Below, one piece after another: positions 48,772 to 59,039 of a stretch of 64,000 nucleotides of DNA. The position numbers and the translations under genes were made by a program. The stretch is from Oxalobacteraceae bacterium (GTDB taxonomy: Bacteria; Pseudomonadota; Gammaproteobacteria; Burkholderiales; Burkholderiaceae_D): contig JAJTGD010000004.1 in assembly GCA_021299035.1 (NCBI GenBank), positions 36,276-100,275 of the forward strand, written 5' to 3'. Positions within the stretch are counted from its first letter, which is position 1. Each line of letters begins with the position of its first letter. A model generated the notes under the pieces. The model was not told where the DNA came from, did no database searches, and saw only the letters and a list, made by a program, of their open reading frames with translations.

Positions 48772-49491
48772 TCAGCGTTTTCCATTCAAAATTCTGCATC
48801 GCTGTATATCGCAGGCCGTTGGTAATGACGAGCGATACTCCTTAAAGCGCTTGAATGCTTCCGGGTGACGGGTTCGACATTGCCCACCTTTACCATCGTG
48901 GTAGTAGGAGAGGGTATCGATGCAGCGCCGTGAATGGTCCATCAGCCCATAAAAATGACCGATCTCATGAGACAACACCATTTGCAGGGTTGCAAACGAA
49001 TCATTTGTGGGATTCCGCTGATTAAGTAGCCGAAATGCTTCCGCGCCAAGTAACAACTGGTGTCGCGAAATATCCGAGAGACCAAAATGTCCGGCATTGC
49101 TAGCCGTATCCCAGCGAATAATGATGTCTTTGCCACTCGGGCGAGTCGCAGAATCTACAAGACCTGCCTTTGCTGGAATGCCGCACCGTGACCATTCAGT
49201 CGTGACTTTTTTCAGCAGGTCTAATACTTGTTGCTGTTCGAACCAAAATGGCGCGCCTGCATGAGCGTAGTGGAACGTCAGTATATCAACGGCGAGCGCC
49301 CTATCCTGGCCGTCACCCCAAGTGACGATATCACCTGCCTCACACTGCGTAATTTCCAGGTTTCTCAAAACAGAGTCAGCACGGGAAGAGCCACTCGCTG
49401 CCATCAATAGTGCCGGCAGCAAACCCAAAATCATCAGCTTAGGTTGTACATAAGCGCGAAATAGCGCTGGAAATTTGCAAACGGGTGACAT
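48772..49491 (-). CDS. Matrixin-like zinc metalloprotease
   Basis: About 239 aa from the ATG at 49491 (an ATG at 49434 would start directly at a signal peptide). The zinc-binding motif HEIGHFYGLMDHS near the C-terminal half fits HExGHxxGLxH of metzincin/matrixin peptidases. The hydrophobic stretch MILGLLPALLMAASGSSRAD suggests export. Four or more Cys could form disulfides. Such single-domain bacterial matrixins are scattered and mostly uncharacterised. The 5' frame extends to 49656 but overlaps the next gene's end. Confidence 0.72.
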   Translation of the reverse strand: MSPVCKFPALFRAYVQPKLMILGLLPALLMAASGSSRADSVLRNLEITQCEAGDIVTWGDGQDRALAVDILTFHYAHAGAPFWFEQQQVLDLLKKVTTEWSRCGIPAKAGLVDSATRPSGKDIIIRWDTASNAGHFGLSDISRHQLLLGAEAFRLLNQRNPTNDSFATLQMVLSHEIGHFYGLMDHSRRCIDTLSYYHDGKGGQCRTRHPEAFKRFKEYRSSLPTACDIQRCRILNGKR

Positions 49492-49558
49492 TAAGCGGTT
49501 CAACGCTATCAAATCGACTCCGCTGAAATCAATAATCCCAAATCTTGGCTTAGCTCTA

Positions 49559-49951
49559 TTACTTCCTGGGGCAGAGATACGCAAAGATGGACGCCGACGG
49601 TGAGCGAGATGCGGGATGGCTCCACTCTGTAGCAAAAGTAGAGAAGCTGAGCGCATCTCCCTTGCCCATAGCGAGCGAGTAGTAGATCGAACTCACCATG
49701 CGGATTTTTCCTGCCACGCAGTCAGCTTCATTCAACATCTTGACCGATAGATGTTTTACGGAATCGTCGTCCCTTTGCTGAAGGTGATCATAGTCGGCCA
49801 GTATCCATACACTCGGAATTACCGCGCTTCGTTTTGTTTCAGGATCTGCGTAGTATTTAGCTTCCGTTGTGGCAGCGATGGGCACATCCCATTCTGCGTG
49901 CACGCCACAGCTAACGCTGAATAAACCGAGGAGGATCGCACTCTTAAACAT
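49559..49951 (-). CDS. Surface-adhesin protein E-like protein
   Basis: A 130-aa exported protein from the ATG at 49951. The signal peptide is MFKSAILLGLFSVSCGVHA. The mature part resembles the surface-adhesin E family (small periplasmic/surface proteins first seen in Haemophilus protein E): AKYYADPETKRS, VWILADYDHLQ, a SVKMLNEADC strand with Cys and the terminal FAYLCPRK, giving one likely disulfide. The function in non-pathogens is unknown. Confidence 0.72.
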   Translation of the reverse strand: MFKSAILLGLFSVSCGVHAEWDVPIAATTEAKYYADPETKRSAVIPSVWILADYDHLQQRDDDSVKHLSVKMLNEADCVAGKIRMVSSIYYSLAMGKGDALSFSTFATEWSHPASRSPSASIFAYLCPRK

Positions 49952-50189
49952 AGTCCCTCGCCTTGCTGTTCTTCTTCTCACCGCATTTTACCCACAGGAA
50001 GAACGTTTACCCAAACTTAACATCGCCCGCCAGCCAAATCCGACGAACTGCTACTCGGGGAGTATTTGGTGGTTCTAGCATTCTGACTTTCATACCAATC
50101 TAGTTAACAATACCAATATCGGATCGAAAGCCTTATCTCTTGGTCCATTAGCGGGATTGATGACTTCGGGCAATCACGAGCAGATTGGT

Positions 50190-53100
50190 TCAAACCACGG
50201 GTGGCAGTAGCGCCCCCTTGAGTAAATTGAAATCGGTGTAAGAGACGCCACCGACTACAACCGCCTCTACGGTATTGGCGGTAATCGTGAAATTACTTGC
50301 CGCAGTATCTGCTCGCTTACCGGTTATCGTAATTGCAGCCATCGATCCCGTCACAGCGGTGATAATACCAATTTCCTCGTAGTCAATATCCCAAGTATCG
50401 TTGCCGCTACCACCAGTGATAACGTCTCCGGCACCGCCGCTGATCCAGTCGTCACCATCACCACCGACGATCGTATCAATACCAAGTCCACCGGTCAGCG
50501 AATCATTTCCGGCACCACCATTGATATTATCGGAGCCTGATCCGCCATTGATCGTGTCGTTTCCAGCATCGCCATTGAGCACGTCGTTACCATCTACCCC
50601 GAGGATAAAGTCATCACCAGCGCCCGCATTAACGAGATCCGCGCCTGAGCCTGCATCAATCGAGTCAGTACCACTACTACCAGTGATGGTGTCGTTTCCA
50701 TCACCTGTAGTGACAGACCCAGCCGTCTTTATCGTATAGCCGTTCGCCGCATCCCAAATACTGTCACTCGGCAAAGGACTATCGCCATCAACATTGAATA
50801 ACGCCAGAACATTATCGAGTACATCATTGTCGACCGAGCCCGAATCGTTTTCAAGAAACCCGAGAAGGACTGCAAAATTTTGATCACTGTTGTGAACGAT
50901 TCCTGCGGAGAGATCGAGTACAGCTTTAGTAGTCGTCAGCCTACCGACGCTATCCTCGAAGCTCAAATTGTTGACCGTGAAGAATTGTCTCGGACCAGTA
51001 GCGTTTTGATTAAGGCTTTTACCAACCAAGTCATAGTTGAGCACACCACTAAAGCTCAGACTGAAGTTACTCGCAGTGTTCGCCTTATCCGGATCCGTGA
51101 ATGACAGCGTATAGCTTGCCAAAGTCACGGTATCAATACGTGCGGTGGGCTGACCGTCAGAACCGTATGTTCCGCTTCCACTCCAGCTACCGTTAGTTAT
51201 GAGTGCTGAACCAGCATTGGCGTAATTGAGTGTGAAAGTACCACTATCTTGAAATTTTCCACCAAAATCTGAAAACTGCGTCCCGTTACCAGACTCTGTC
51301 CAAGTGGAGTTGATTCTTACATCGTCTGATGTAGCGCTTGTACCTTGTGTGTCGATAAAGGAAAAACTTTTACTACCAGTGAACGAATAAGGTGTTGATC
51401 CAGCCGAAGGGGCACCAAAGGTATCGTTGTATGTAACGTTTGCCTTGAATTCAACCCCTGCAGGAGCATTCTTCAATTCATACGTGGTGTTTCTGGCACC
51501 CCCGCGATCTGAGTAAGCGGTACTAGTTTCAGTAAACTTGAAAGTTGATGAGACACCATCAACCGGTGTACCGATAAAATTGAAGGTGTGGCTGCCTGAT
51601 GCAGGGTTGTAATTTACAGTTTGCGCAAAGTCTGCCTGCAAGAATAAATCCAGATCGACGTCACCGGTCACAAAGAAATTATCATCCAAGAGATTCTCAA
51701 CACCCATCGCGGTACTGCGCCCCATGAAATTCATCTTGGGGTTCCCAGGGATGACCAATTTGCCTTGCAGGATGTCGCTACCAGACAAATCTACGCTGCT
51801 AGGGGTAAGCATTCGACCTGCAGAGAAGGTCTCGGTCCCCAGCTTGAACTGCTCGACGTTATTGAATTTGACGGTCTGGTTAGTCCCAGTATCTTTAAAT
51901 ACCAAGGCCGCCGCAGTACCAGTGACGGTATAGCCACTGTCGCTATTACGTGTTAGGAAGTCATAGGTGCCGCCGTCAGGTCTGAGTAGTGTGCCCAGGT
52001 CAACCGTATCAATCCCCTCGCCACCATCAATAAAGTCACCCAGTCCGGCGTAGATCAAATCATCGCCCTTGCCGGCTGTGATCGAATCCGCGCCAGTACC
52101 GCCATTGATTTGATCTTTTCCGCTACTACCAATCACCGTATCATTGCCAGCGCCCATATGACCCTCGCCGGCCACTTTCATGGTCACTACATTGGCAGCA
52201 TCCAGAATGCTATCGTTGGGATCCTCACCATCGGCGAAGTCATCTAAACCGAAAAGGGAAGAGAGGTAATCGACGATTGATTCGTCAACTCGACCTTCAC
52301 TATTAGAAAACGTCTTCAGTATTAGGTCTTCGTCGTATTTATCAGATAGATCAATTACCGCTTTCGCTGTTGTAATGCTAGCCTCTGCAAAATCCATACT
52401 GAGGTTAGTCAGCGTCAATATCTGGGTCTGGCTAGGAGATCCTACCGTGCCAGCGCTAATGTAATCCTCTGCAATCGATCCTCCAAAACTGATTTTGAAG
52501 TTTTTACTTTGATCGCCGCCGGCAAGGGGATTTTTATAAGAGAAAGTGTAATTGGCAATCGTCATTAAACTCGTATCAGTGATGACGTTCCGATTGGCGT
52601 CCCTCAGCTCGGTATCTTTGAACACTCCATTCGCTACAATACCCCAGCCGGAATTAGCATAATTGACACCGAAGGTGCCGTTGGTGAGTTCGTTATAACC
52701 AGATGCCGTGTAGGTTTCAGTTACGCCAATACCGATTTTGAAGCTCAAAGCAATATCGTCTGTCGTACTAGTATTCGCTTGCGTATTAGTGTAGGTGTAG
52801 GTGATTTCACCTTTACTCAAGACAGATGTACCACCTTTGATTGCGGTGACTGTGGATGATCCACTAGTGGCACCAGTGAAGTTGATGCCGGCCTTGGTAT
52901 TGGTCAGGCCAAAACTAGTCGTCTGGCTGCCACCAATGCCTAAGTTTGGAACAGTAGTCTCTTTGAAGGTAAAGGTCGAGGTCGAACTGTTGGCAGCACT
53001 GCTGGTAAAGCTGAAGTTGTGAGCACCCTCATCCGGGTTATAAAACACGGTCTGGGTAAATGCGTCACCTCTAAAGAACCCGAGATCAATGTCCCCATAG

Positions 53101-56100
53101 AAAGAAAAATAGGGATCCATGGTGTCCGGTTCATGGTAGATACGCTTTAAACCCATGACCAAGTACGAGAATTCATCGAGGTTTGACTTAGAGCCGATAC
53201 CCCAAAGCAAGTCATCGCCAGATAGTTTATAAGGATTAATTAGCTCCTGCGCAGAAACTTCCAATCCGCCAATGATGAAATTCTCAACATTATTGAACTT
53301 GATAGTTTGCTTGGAGGCGATATCTGTCAGGATGAGCGCAGTGGGCGTTCCACTGACGGTATACTTATTTACTCTATCGTAAAGGCTGTAAGTGATAGCT
53401 TGGCCGTTAGCGTCTAGCAATCTGCCAAGGTCAGCCGTATCGTTTCCTGCACCACCATCGACGATATCGCCCAAACCAGCGTAAACATAGTCATCACCAC
53501 CTGCCAAGTTGATGGTGTCAGCGCCCGCTTGACCATCCACTTTGTCACTGAAGGCACTACCTGTTACCGTATCGGCACCTGCTCCTAGGTAAGCCTCTCC
53601 GGCGCGCTTAAAGGTGAGGACATTCGCGTAATCCAAGATACTATCGTCGGATCGAGGACCGTCACCATCGTCTTGTAGCCCAAGTAGCGTATCGACATAC
53701 TCTTGAACGGATGCACCTAACTTGCCGTCTTCACCTTGTACAAGAGCGAGGACCACGTCATCACCAAAATACTTATTGCTTGATAGATCAATCTTGGCAA
53801 GCGCCGTCGTTATCGAGGCTAAATCAGAATCAAACTTGAAATTTCTGATGGTGAAGAACTGAGTTTTTGTGGTGCCGTTATCCTGCGCCTCAATCTTTCC
53901 AGTAAAACTCAATGAAGCCGCACCCACCGTACTGGTGGGATCCGGGTCTTTATAGGTGGCCGTATAAGTGGAGATGTCCGCGACCACCGTATTGAGCGAT
54001 TGACCATCCACCAGCGTCTGGTTGTCCGTCAATGTACCCTTTGACGTGAGCGACCAGCCCGTCTTACCGTTGCTGTAGCCCACCGCAAAATTTGCATTCA
54101 CTTTCAAAAACGGGCTGGCCTGACTGTTAGAAAAATTCGCCGTTCCCCAGGCCTTGGAACTGACTGACACATCATCCGTAGCAGCCTTGGTTGCTTGCGT
54201 ATTGGTATAAGCAAAGCTCGTATCGAATGTGCGCGTTCCTGTAGTCACGTCTTTGGTGGTGGTGTAGCTATCAGCGAAGTTTCTTGCACCCTTAAATGCG
54301 ATACCAAGCTCAGCGTTATCAACCTGATAGCTAGCCGCTCGGCTCCCCGCCGTAGCGGTGTTGGCAACCGCCGTTTCCGTAAACTTGAAGACGGACGTCT
54401 TATCCGTGTCTGAATTGCTCTTGAATGTGAAGTTGAACGTACCCGCTGCAGGATTGTAGTTTTGCAGGGAAGTGAATTTGGCGTTTTTCAAAAACAGCAG
54501 GTCGGCCTCGCCATACATGGCCAGGCTTGGATTGGGCTCGGTCAGCACATAGTTGATGCCCTTGGCCAGTGGCGAATTGGTGCTCAAGCCATCTATCGCA
54601 CTACCCACGCCCCACAGCAGCTCATCGCCGGTGACATCAACACTGCTGGGGTTGAGCAGTCGTCCTGCGGATATCGTCTGCTCACCAACCTTAAACTGCT
54701 CGACATTATTGAATTTGACCGTCTGGTTAGTCCCAGTATCTTTAAATACCAAAGCTGCCGCAGTGCCAGTAACGGTGTAGCCAGTGCCATTGATGCGATC
54801 CAAAAAGTTGTAGCTGCTACCATCAGCTTTGACCAGCATGCCGAGATCAACGGTATCAATACCCTCGCCACCATCAATCACATCACCCAAATCTGCATAA
54901 ATCAGGTCATCGCCCTTGCCTGCAGAAATAGAATCCGCGCCCGTACCCGCATTGATCATGTCGTTACCGGCACTACCCGTGATCGTATCGGCTTGCGCAC
55001 CTGTATAAGCATAGGTGGCCTGCTTTAAGGTCAGTACATTGGCTGCATCCCAGATGCTGTCAGTACTCGTCTCCCCATCATTAAAAAAACCCAGAAACGA
55101 CACCACCTGACCAACCAACTCACTATCAACTTTCCCCGCACTGCTTTGATGCAGTCTCAGCCAAACCGGCAAATTGGGGTTACTCGGGTCGATACTCTTG
55201 GAGAGATCCAGCGTTGCTTTGGCAGTACTCATCTTGCCAAAGGCATCCTCGCCCGCGTAATTCGTGATCGTAAAGATTTGGCGCGGGCCGGTCGCCGTCT
55301 TGTCCAGACTCGTGCCGACTAGGTCATATGCCAGAGAACCACTAAAGCCGATACTGAAGTTATCCGATGTTTTAGTCGTATCCGGGTTCGTGTAAGCCAG
55401 TTTGTAATTGGTATACGTTGATGTGACCGTATAGGTTAATTTCTCACCTGTCGGCCCAGAAGAAGCCGTCGTCATGCTCTCTTTGTAGGTGCCGCTTGAC
55501 GCGAGCGTCAGCCCCTGTTGCGCATAGTTGGTGGTCCAGCTACCAGTACCTTCCTGCGCAAACCCGTTGGCCTTTGAGGTCCAGCTACCAGTATCATTCG
55601 ATTTAAAGCCTATGATCAAATCATCCGTAGTGGTCTTGGTGGTGCCCTGCGTATCTGCGAAAACAAAGCTGCGGTCGATCTTGTAAGTGGCCGAATAGAC
55701 ACCATTGTTGATCTTGAGTGTATCGACGTTGCCTTGGGACCCCGTGAAGGTAACGCCCTCAGCCGCATTGCTTAACCCGTAGGTCGTGGTACGGCTGCCG
55801 CCGGATCCTGTATTGGGTACCGTGGTCTCGGCAAAGGTGAAAGTGGAGAGGTTACTGCCCGAACCATTGGTAAAAGTGAAGTTGAACGTGCCCTTATCCG
55901 GGTCATACGTCTTGCTGTTGTTCGCAACACTAAAATCGACGCCCTCAAAGAAGCTCAGATCAATCTCGCTAGTGAGCGGTACCCGCTGCGGTGAGAGTAC
56001 ATAGCGATAGCCCAAAGCTAGCGCCGAATCAGGGGCAATGTTCGGGTCGGACGTACCAATCCCGCGTAGAAGCTCATTACCTGTCCGTGCTTGGCTGTTC

Positions 56101-58574
56101 GGGGCGAGGAATTTATCTGCAGAGACTTCTACTCCGCCAATGATGAAATTCTCAACGTTATTGAACTTGATAGTTTGCTTGGAAGCGATATCTGTCAGGA
56201 TGAGCGCAGTCGGTATACCACTGACGGTGTAGTTCCCATTACGATTGTATAAATCGTAAGTCAGTGCCTTGCCATTCGCGTCAAGCAGCCTGCTGAAATC
56301 AACCGTGTCGGTACCCGCGCCACCATCAATTACATCACCCAAGCCGGCATAAATCAGATCATTACCGGCGCCCATGTTGAGAGTGTCTGCGCCAGTACCG
56401 CCATCAACCGTGTCGTTAAAAGCACTACCTGTCACCGTGTCAGCACCCGCGCCCATGAACGCATCATCGGCTAACTTCATGGTGTAAACATTTACCGCAT
56501 CGACAATACTGTCCGTCGCAGTTTCACCATCGTCGTAAAATCCAAGAAGTGCTTCTATTTTTGATTTTTGCGCATAGTCAACGGTTCGGGTATCGTTATT
56601 CTGAACCAAACCTAGCATCAGATCGTCGACGGCTTGGAACGATACAAATTCCGAGCCAGTTTTACTCGAAAAATCAAAGACTGCTTTTGCAGTTGTGAGC
56701 TTACCAACAGCATCTTCTACACTCAGGTTGGTAATAGTGAATGTTAAGTTTTGCTTATTTACCGTATCAAATTTATAGTTAATCGACCCACCAAAACTTA
56801 AACTAAAATTACTGGCAACATCATTTGCATCTATGCTTTTATATGCTAACGAGTAGCTAGAGATGGTCGCGGTGTGCGTATAGGTGGTGTAATCGAAAGT
56901 TAGTCCCCAAGCACCTGCAATCGAACTATTTTGACTAAAAGATAGCGAAAGACCCGATTTTGAATAACCTAGGGAGCTCGATTCTTTTGCAGAAAAATTC
57001 CCACCACCATCGTTGTTCGAACTTCCTGAATACGTTTCGCTATATGTGCTACTAATAATGGTATCGTCGGCTGTGACGCCGGTTGCATTAGTATCTTTAA
57101 ATGTAAAATTGTCGCCGCCGGTTGAGCTAAAAGTATATGCTCCATTGGCGGACGGGGTGCTCGTGCCGCTATAGTTTTCGCCCGCCGTAAGACTCAATCC
57201 AGTAGAGGTATTGGTAAGTACGTATTTTGTGGATTGGCTGTAGTTCGGCTGTTTGTAATTAGTGCTCTGCGAGAAAGCAAACGTTGAGGCGCTGTTATTT
57301 TCTGCCTTGAAAGAAAAATTATAGGTGCCCGAGTTTGGGTCGTAATTTACGATTTGGTTGAAGTTATCTGCAGCAAATGGGCTGACATCAACGTCACCAG
57401 TTAGTACTGAGATTCTGCCAAGAAGACTGGCAATTCCTCCACCTACGTTCCCTCCAGATAACAATTCATTACCACTTAAATCCATGCTGTTAGGATTCAG
57501 CATCCTGGCTGCAGAGATCAGCTGTCCACCACCAATATCGAATTGTTCAACGTTATTAAATCTGACTGGTTGCGTCTTGTTAGCGTTGTCGGTAAATACG
57601 AGTGCTGCTGCGGTGCCCGTGACTGTGTAGCTAATACCCGAACGATCAAGCCAATCGAACGATCCCAGTGCGCCAAGATTAACAATGTCATTACCGCCTC
57701 CACCATCAACCACATCACCGAGGCCTGCATAAATTAGATCGTCCCCGGTGCCAGCGTTGATCGTGTCCGAGCCAGAATCCCCATCAATGGTATCTGCCTT
57801 GGTTGATCCATTGATCACATCATTCCCAGCGTAGCCTCTGACAATTTGATTAATTGGCTCAGACAGTGAGATAGTGTCGTTTCCAGTAAGGAGATCCGGC
57901 AAGAATGAATTAACTCCACCCTGGAACGACATCTCAAACAACTTATCTACAGGGATCTGTATACCAGTCAGTGAAATTGAGTTACCGGCGATCGTGCCGG
58001 TAATCGAGGTCATGCTTCCAGACCAATTACCATCCTTATCTTCTTTGACTGACCCAGTAAACGTCAGAACGTCAGTGCCTTTTGCCACTTTTAGCGTACT
58101 CAATGTCACTGATTGAGTACCGTTTGGGTTTGCGTCTGATGAAGTATCGACGTAGCTACCTGAGCCCTCCCAGCTGGCGCCGTCAGCACCCATAAAGCTT
58201 ACTCGGGTCAGGGTGATGTTTCGAGTGTACTTGTTGGTTATGAAGTTTTCTGTGTCAAATATCGTACCAGTTGAAGTCAATACACCTGCCGGCGTATTAA
58301 AAGAAAGAGAAGAAAACGAAGTCGTCAGTGAAACTAGCGCCGCGTCCTCTGCAGCACTACTGAAGGTTGCGGTGATTGTGCCCGTTGTTTTAACAGTACC
58401 GCCGTTAAAAGTTGGATTGGTAATCGTTAGCGTTGTGCCCGTTCTCTTGGGAATCAGGTCAGGTACCAGATCAATCGCGTTGAGTCCCAAGTCCACGTCT
58501 TGAACAAAGCCTGGTGATGTGAGCCCGCTGATATCGGCATCTAACAGCTTTTGATTAAGAGTGACAGCAACCAT
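50190..58574 (-). CDS. Giant RTX-type modular protein (2794 aa)
   Basis: A 2794-residue protein with RTX nonapeptide (GGxGxDxxx) blocks typical of calcium-binding type I secretion substrates. Short RTX blocks lie at about residues 228-298, 705-758, 1188-1248, 1658-1718 and 2131-2195. A longer C-terminal block spans about 2621-2725 (GGAGNDSLTGGLGIDTIVGG region). Between them are five copies of an about 475-residue module, each with a beta-rich, Ser/Thr/Asn-rich spacer of about 300 residues I do not recognise, ending in a conserved tract (FTITN...EDA.GKLTTAKA). I see no cysteine and no N-terminal signal; the extreme C-terminus (LLKGALLPPVV) may be the secretion signal. No type I secretion genes are in the window. 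A GAGG site precedes the ATG. No toxin, lipase or protease domain was recognised, so an adhesin or surface-layer role is a guess. Confidence 0.9.
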   Translation of the reverse strand: MVAVTLNQKLLDADISGLTSPGFVQDVDLGLNAIDLVPDLIPKRTGTTLTITNPTFNGGTVKTTGTITATFSSAAEDAALVSLTTSFSSLSFNTPAGVLTSTGTIFDTENFITNKYTRNITLTRVSFMGADGASWEGSGSYVDTSSDANPNGTQSVTLSTLKVAKGTDVLTFTGSVKEDKDGNWSGSMTSITGTIAGNSISLTGIQIPVDKLFEMSFQGGVNSFLPDLLTGNDTISLSEPINQIVRGYAGNDVINGSTKADTIDGDSGSDTINAGTGDDLIYAGLGDVVDGGGGNDIVNLGALGSFDWLDRSGISYTVTGTAAALVFTDNANKTQPVRFNNVEQFDIGGGQLISAARMLNPNSMDLSGNELLSGGNVGGGIASLLGRISVLTGDVDVSPFAADNFNQIVNYDPNSGTYNFSFKAENNSASTFAFSQSTNYKQPNYSQSTKYVLTNTSTGLSLTAGENYSGTSTPSANGAYTFSSTGGDNFTFKDTNATGVTADDTIISSTYSETYSGSSNNDGGGNFSAKESSSLGYSKSGLSLSFSQNSSIAGAWGLTFDYTTYTHTATISSYSLAYKSIDANDVASNFSLSFGGSINYKFDTVNKQNLTFTITNLSVEDAVGKLTTAKAVFDFSSKTGSEFVSFQAVDDLMLGLVQNNDTRTVDYAQKSKIEALLGFYDDGETATDSIVDAVNVYTMKLADDAFMGAGADTVTGSAFNDTVDGGTGADTLNMGAGNDLIYAGLGDVIDGGAGTDTVDFSRLLDANGKALTYDLYNRNGNYTVSGIPTALILTDIASKQTIKFNNVENFIIGGVEVSADKFLAPNSQARTGNELLRGIGTSDPNIAPDSALALGYRYVLSPQRVPLTSEIDLSFFEGVDFSVANNSKTYDPDKGTFNFTFTNGSGSNLSTFTFAETTVPNTGSGGSRTTTYGLSNAAEGVTFTGSQGNVDTLKINNGVYSATYKIDRSFVFADTQGTTKTTTDDLIIGFKSNDTGSWTSKANGFAQEGTGSWTTNYAQQGLTLASSGTYKESMTTASSGPTGEKLTYTVTSTYTNYKLAYTNPDTTKTSDNFSIGFSGSLAYDLVGTSLDKTATGPRQIFTITNYAGEDAFGKMSTAKATLDLSKSIDPSNPNLPVWLRLHQSSAGKVDSELVGQVVSFLGFFNDGETSTDSIWDAANVLTLKQATYAYTGAQADTITGSAGNDMINAGTGADSISAGKGDDLIYADLGDVIDGGEGIDTVDLGMLVKADGSSYNFLDRINGTGYTVTGTAAALVFKDTGTNQTVKFNNVEQFKVGEQTISAGRLLNPSSVDVTGDELLWGVGSAIDGLSTNSPLAKGINYVLTEPNPSLAMYGEADLLFLKNAKFTSLQNYNPAAGTFNFTFKSNSDTDKTSVFKFTETAVANTATAGSRAASYQVDNAELGIAFKGARNFADSYTTTKDVTTGTRTFDTSFAYTNTQATKAATDDVSVSSKAWGTANFSNSQASPFLKVNANFAVGYSNGKTGWSLTSKGTLTDNQTLVDGQSLNTVVADISTYTATYKDPDPTSTVGAASLSFTGKIEAQDNGTTKTQFFTIRNFKFDSDLASITTALAKIDLSSNKYFGDDVVLALVQGEDGKLGASVQEYVDTLLGLQDDGDGPRSDDSILDYANVLTFKRAGEAYLGAGADTVTGSAFSDKVDGQAGADTINLAGGDDYVYAGLGDIVDGGAGNDTADLGRLLDANGQAITYSLYDRVNKYTVSGTPTALILTDIASKQTIKFNNVENFIIGGLEVSAQELINPYKLSGDDLLWGIGSKSNLDEFSYLVMGLKRIYHEPDTMDPYFSFYGDIDLGFFRGDAFTQTVFYNPDEGAHNFSFTSSAANSSTSTFTFKETTVPNLGIGGSQTTSFGLTNTKAGINFTGATSGSSTVTAIKGGTSVLSKGEITYTYTNTQANTSTTDDIALSFKIGIGVTETYTASGYNELTNGTFGVNYANSGWGIVANGVFKDTELRDANRNVITDTSLMTIANYTFSYKNPLAGGDQSKNFKISFGGSIAEDYISAGTVGSPSQTQILTLTNLSMDFAEASITTAKAVIDLSDKYDEDLILKTFSNSEGRVDESIVDYLSSLFGLDDFADGEDPNDSILDAANVVTMKVAGEGHMGAGNDTVIGSSGKDQINGGTGADSITAGKGDDLIYAGLGDFIDGGEGIDTVDLGTLLRPDGGTYDFLTRNSDSGYTVTGTAAALVFKDTGTNQTVKFNNVEQFKLGTETFSAGRMLTPSSVDLSGSDILQGKLVIPGNPKMNFMGRSTAMGVENLLDDNFFVTGDVDLDLFLQADFAQTVNYNPASGSHTFNFIGTPVDGVSSTFKFTETSTAYSDRGGARNTTYELKNAPAGVEFKANVTYNDTFGAPSAGSTPYSFTGSKSFSFIDTQGTSATSDDVRINSTWTESGNGTQFSDFGGKFQDSGTFTLNYANAGSALITNGSWSGSGTYGSDGQPTARIDTVTLASYTLSFTDPDKANTASNFSLSFSGVLNYDLVGKSLNQNATGPRQFFTVNNLSFEDSVGRLTTTKAVLDLSAGIVHNSDQNFAVLLGFLENDSGSVDNDVLDNVLALFNVDGDSPLPSDSIWDAANGYTIKTAGSVTTGDGNDTITGSSGTDSIDAGSGADLVNAGAGDDFILGVDGNDVLNGDAGNDTINGGSGSDNINGGAGNDSLTGGLGIDTIVGGDGDDWISGGAGDVITGGSGNDTWDIDYEEIGIITAVTGSMAAITITGKRADTAASNFTITANTVEAVVVGGVSYTDFNLLKGALLPPVV
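51850..57620 (-). repeat. A-B-A-B-A module repeat inside the RTX gene
   Basis: Two versions of one module alternate. Type A carries TVTGTAAALVFKDTGTNQ and VEQFKxG (near 57.6, 54.75 and 51.9 kb); type B carries TVSGTPTALILTDIASKQ and VENFIIGG (near 56.2 and 53.3 kb). Like modules lie about 2.85 kb apart and neighbouring unlike ones about 1.4 kb. DNA identity is very high between like modules, with exact runs longer than 30 nt. Confidence 0.85.
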
Positions 58575-58684
58575 AAAACCTCACGACTACGTAAAGGAAA
58601 TAATTCAGATTTAGCAAATAGCAACGGGACCTGAAAAAACACAGCGAGTGCTGTTATGCGGTCGACCCGTCAGTGTGAGCTAGC

Positions 58685-58888
58685 ATGGGCTCTAATAATC
58701 GAGATGCAACTCCGACAACGGCTGAGCACCTGTATCAGCGCGAAAAATTGAGATTGCTTTCAGAAGCTTATCATAGGTATATTGATTCTCGCAGCGCGCT
58801 ACTTGCTGCGGCAAATCGCCTGTCACGGTATGCCGGATGGTTGGGGCTTATTCCGCAAAAAAGGCACAAACCGTCTTTAAATACTTAA
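58685..58888 (+). CDS. Small hypothetical protein (weak)
   Basis: A 67-aa Arg/Leu/Ala-rich helical frame (EKLRLLSEAYHRYIDSRSAL) divergent from the RTX gene. The codon pattern is plausible but there is no clear ribosome-binding site or known family, so it could be a chance frame. Confidence 0.3.
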   Translation: MGSNNRDATPTTAEHLYQREKLRLLSEAYHRYIDSRSALLAAANRLSRYAGWLGLIPQKRHKPSLNT

Positions 58889-59039
58889 TAAATCGAAATG
58901 GTGAGTAAGATTTGAACTGTAGTTAGTCAACTAATCACAGTCTCAGCGCTGAGATACGTTTATTAAGTGCACCCGTCTATTATTTGAGCGCCCGTTTTTG
59001 GCGCATTGGCCACTTTATTTAAAGCGCCGAGTGGCAAAC

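Noticed and set aside
50400..50710. Short tandem repeats that could suggest a CRISPR array
   Set aside because: They are degenerate 27-bp coding units of RTX nonapeptides (GGxGxDxxx), without constant repeats and unique spacers.
50401..58503. Many plus-strand frames of 60-190 codons opposite the RTX gene
   Set aside because: They mirror the repetitive minus-strand coding sequence, recur once per module and have proline/valine-rich shadow composition.
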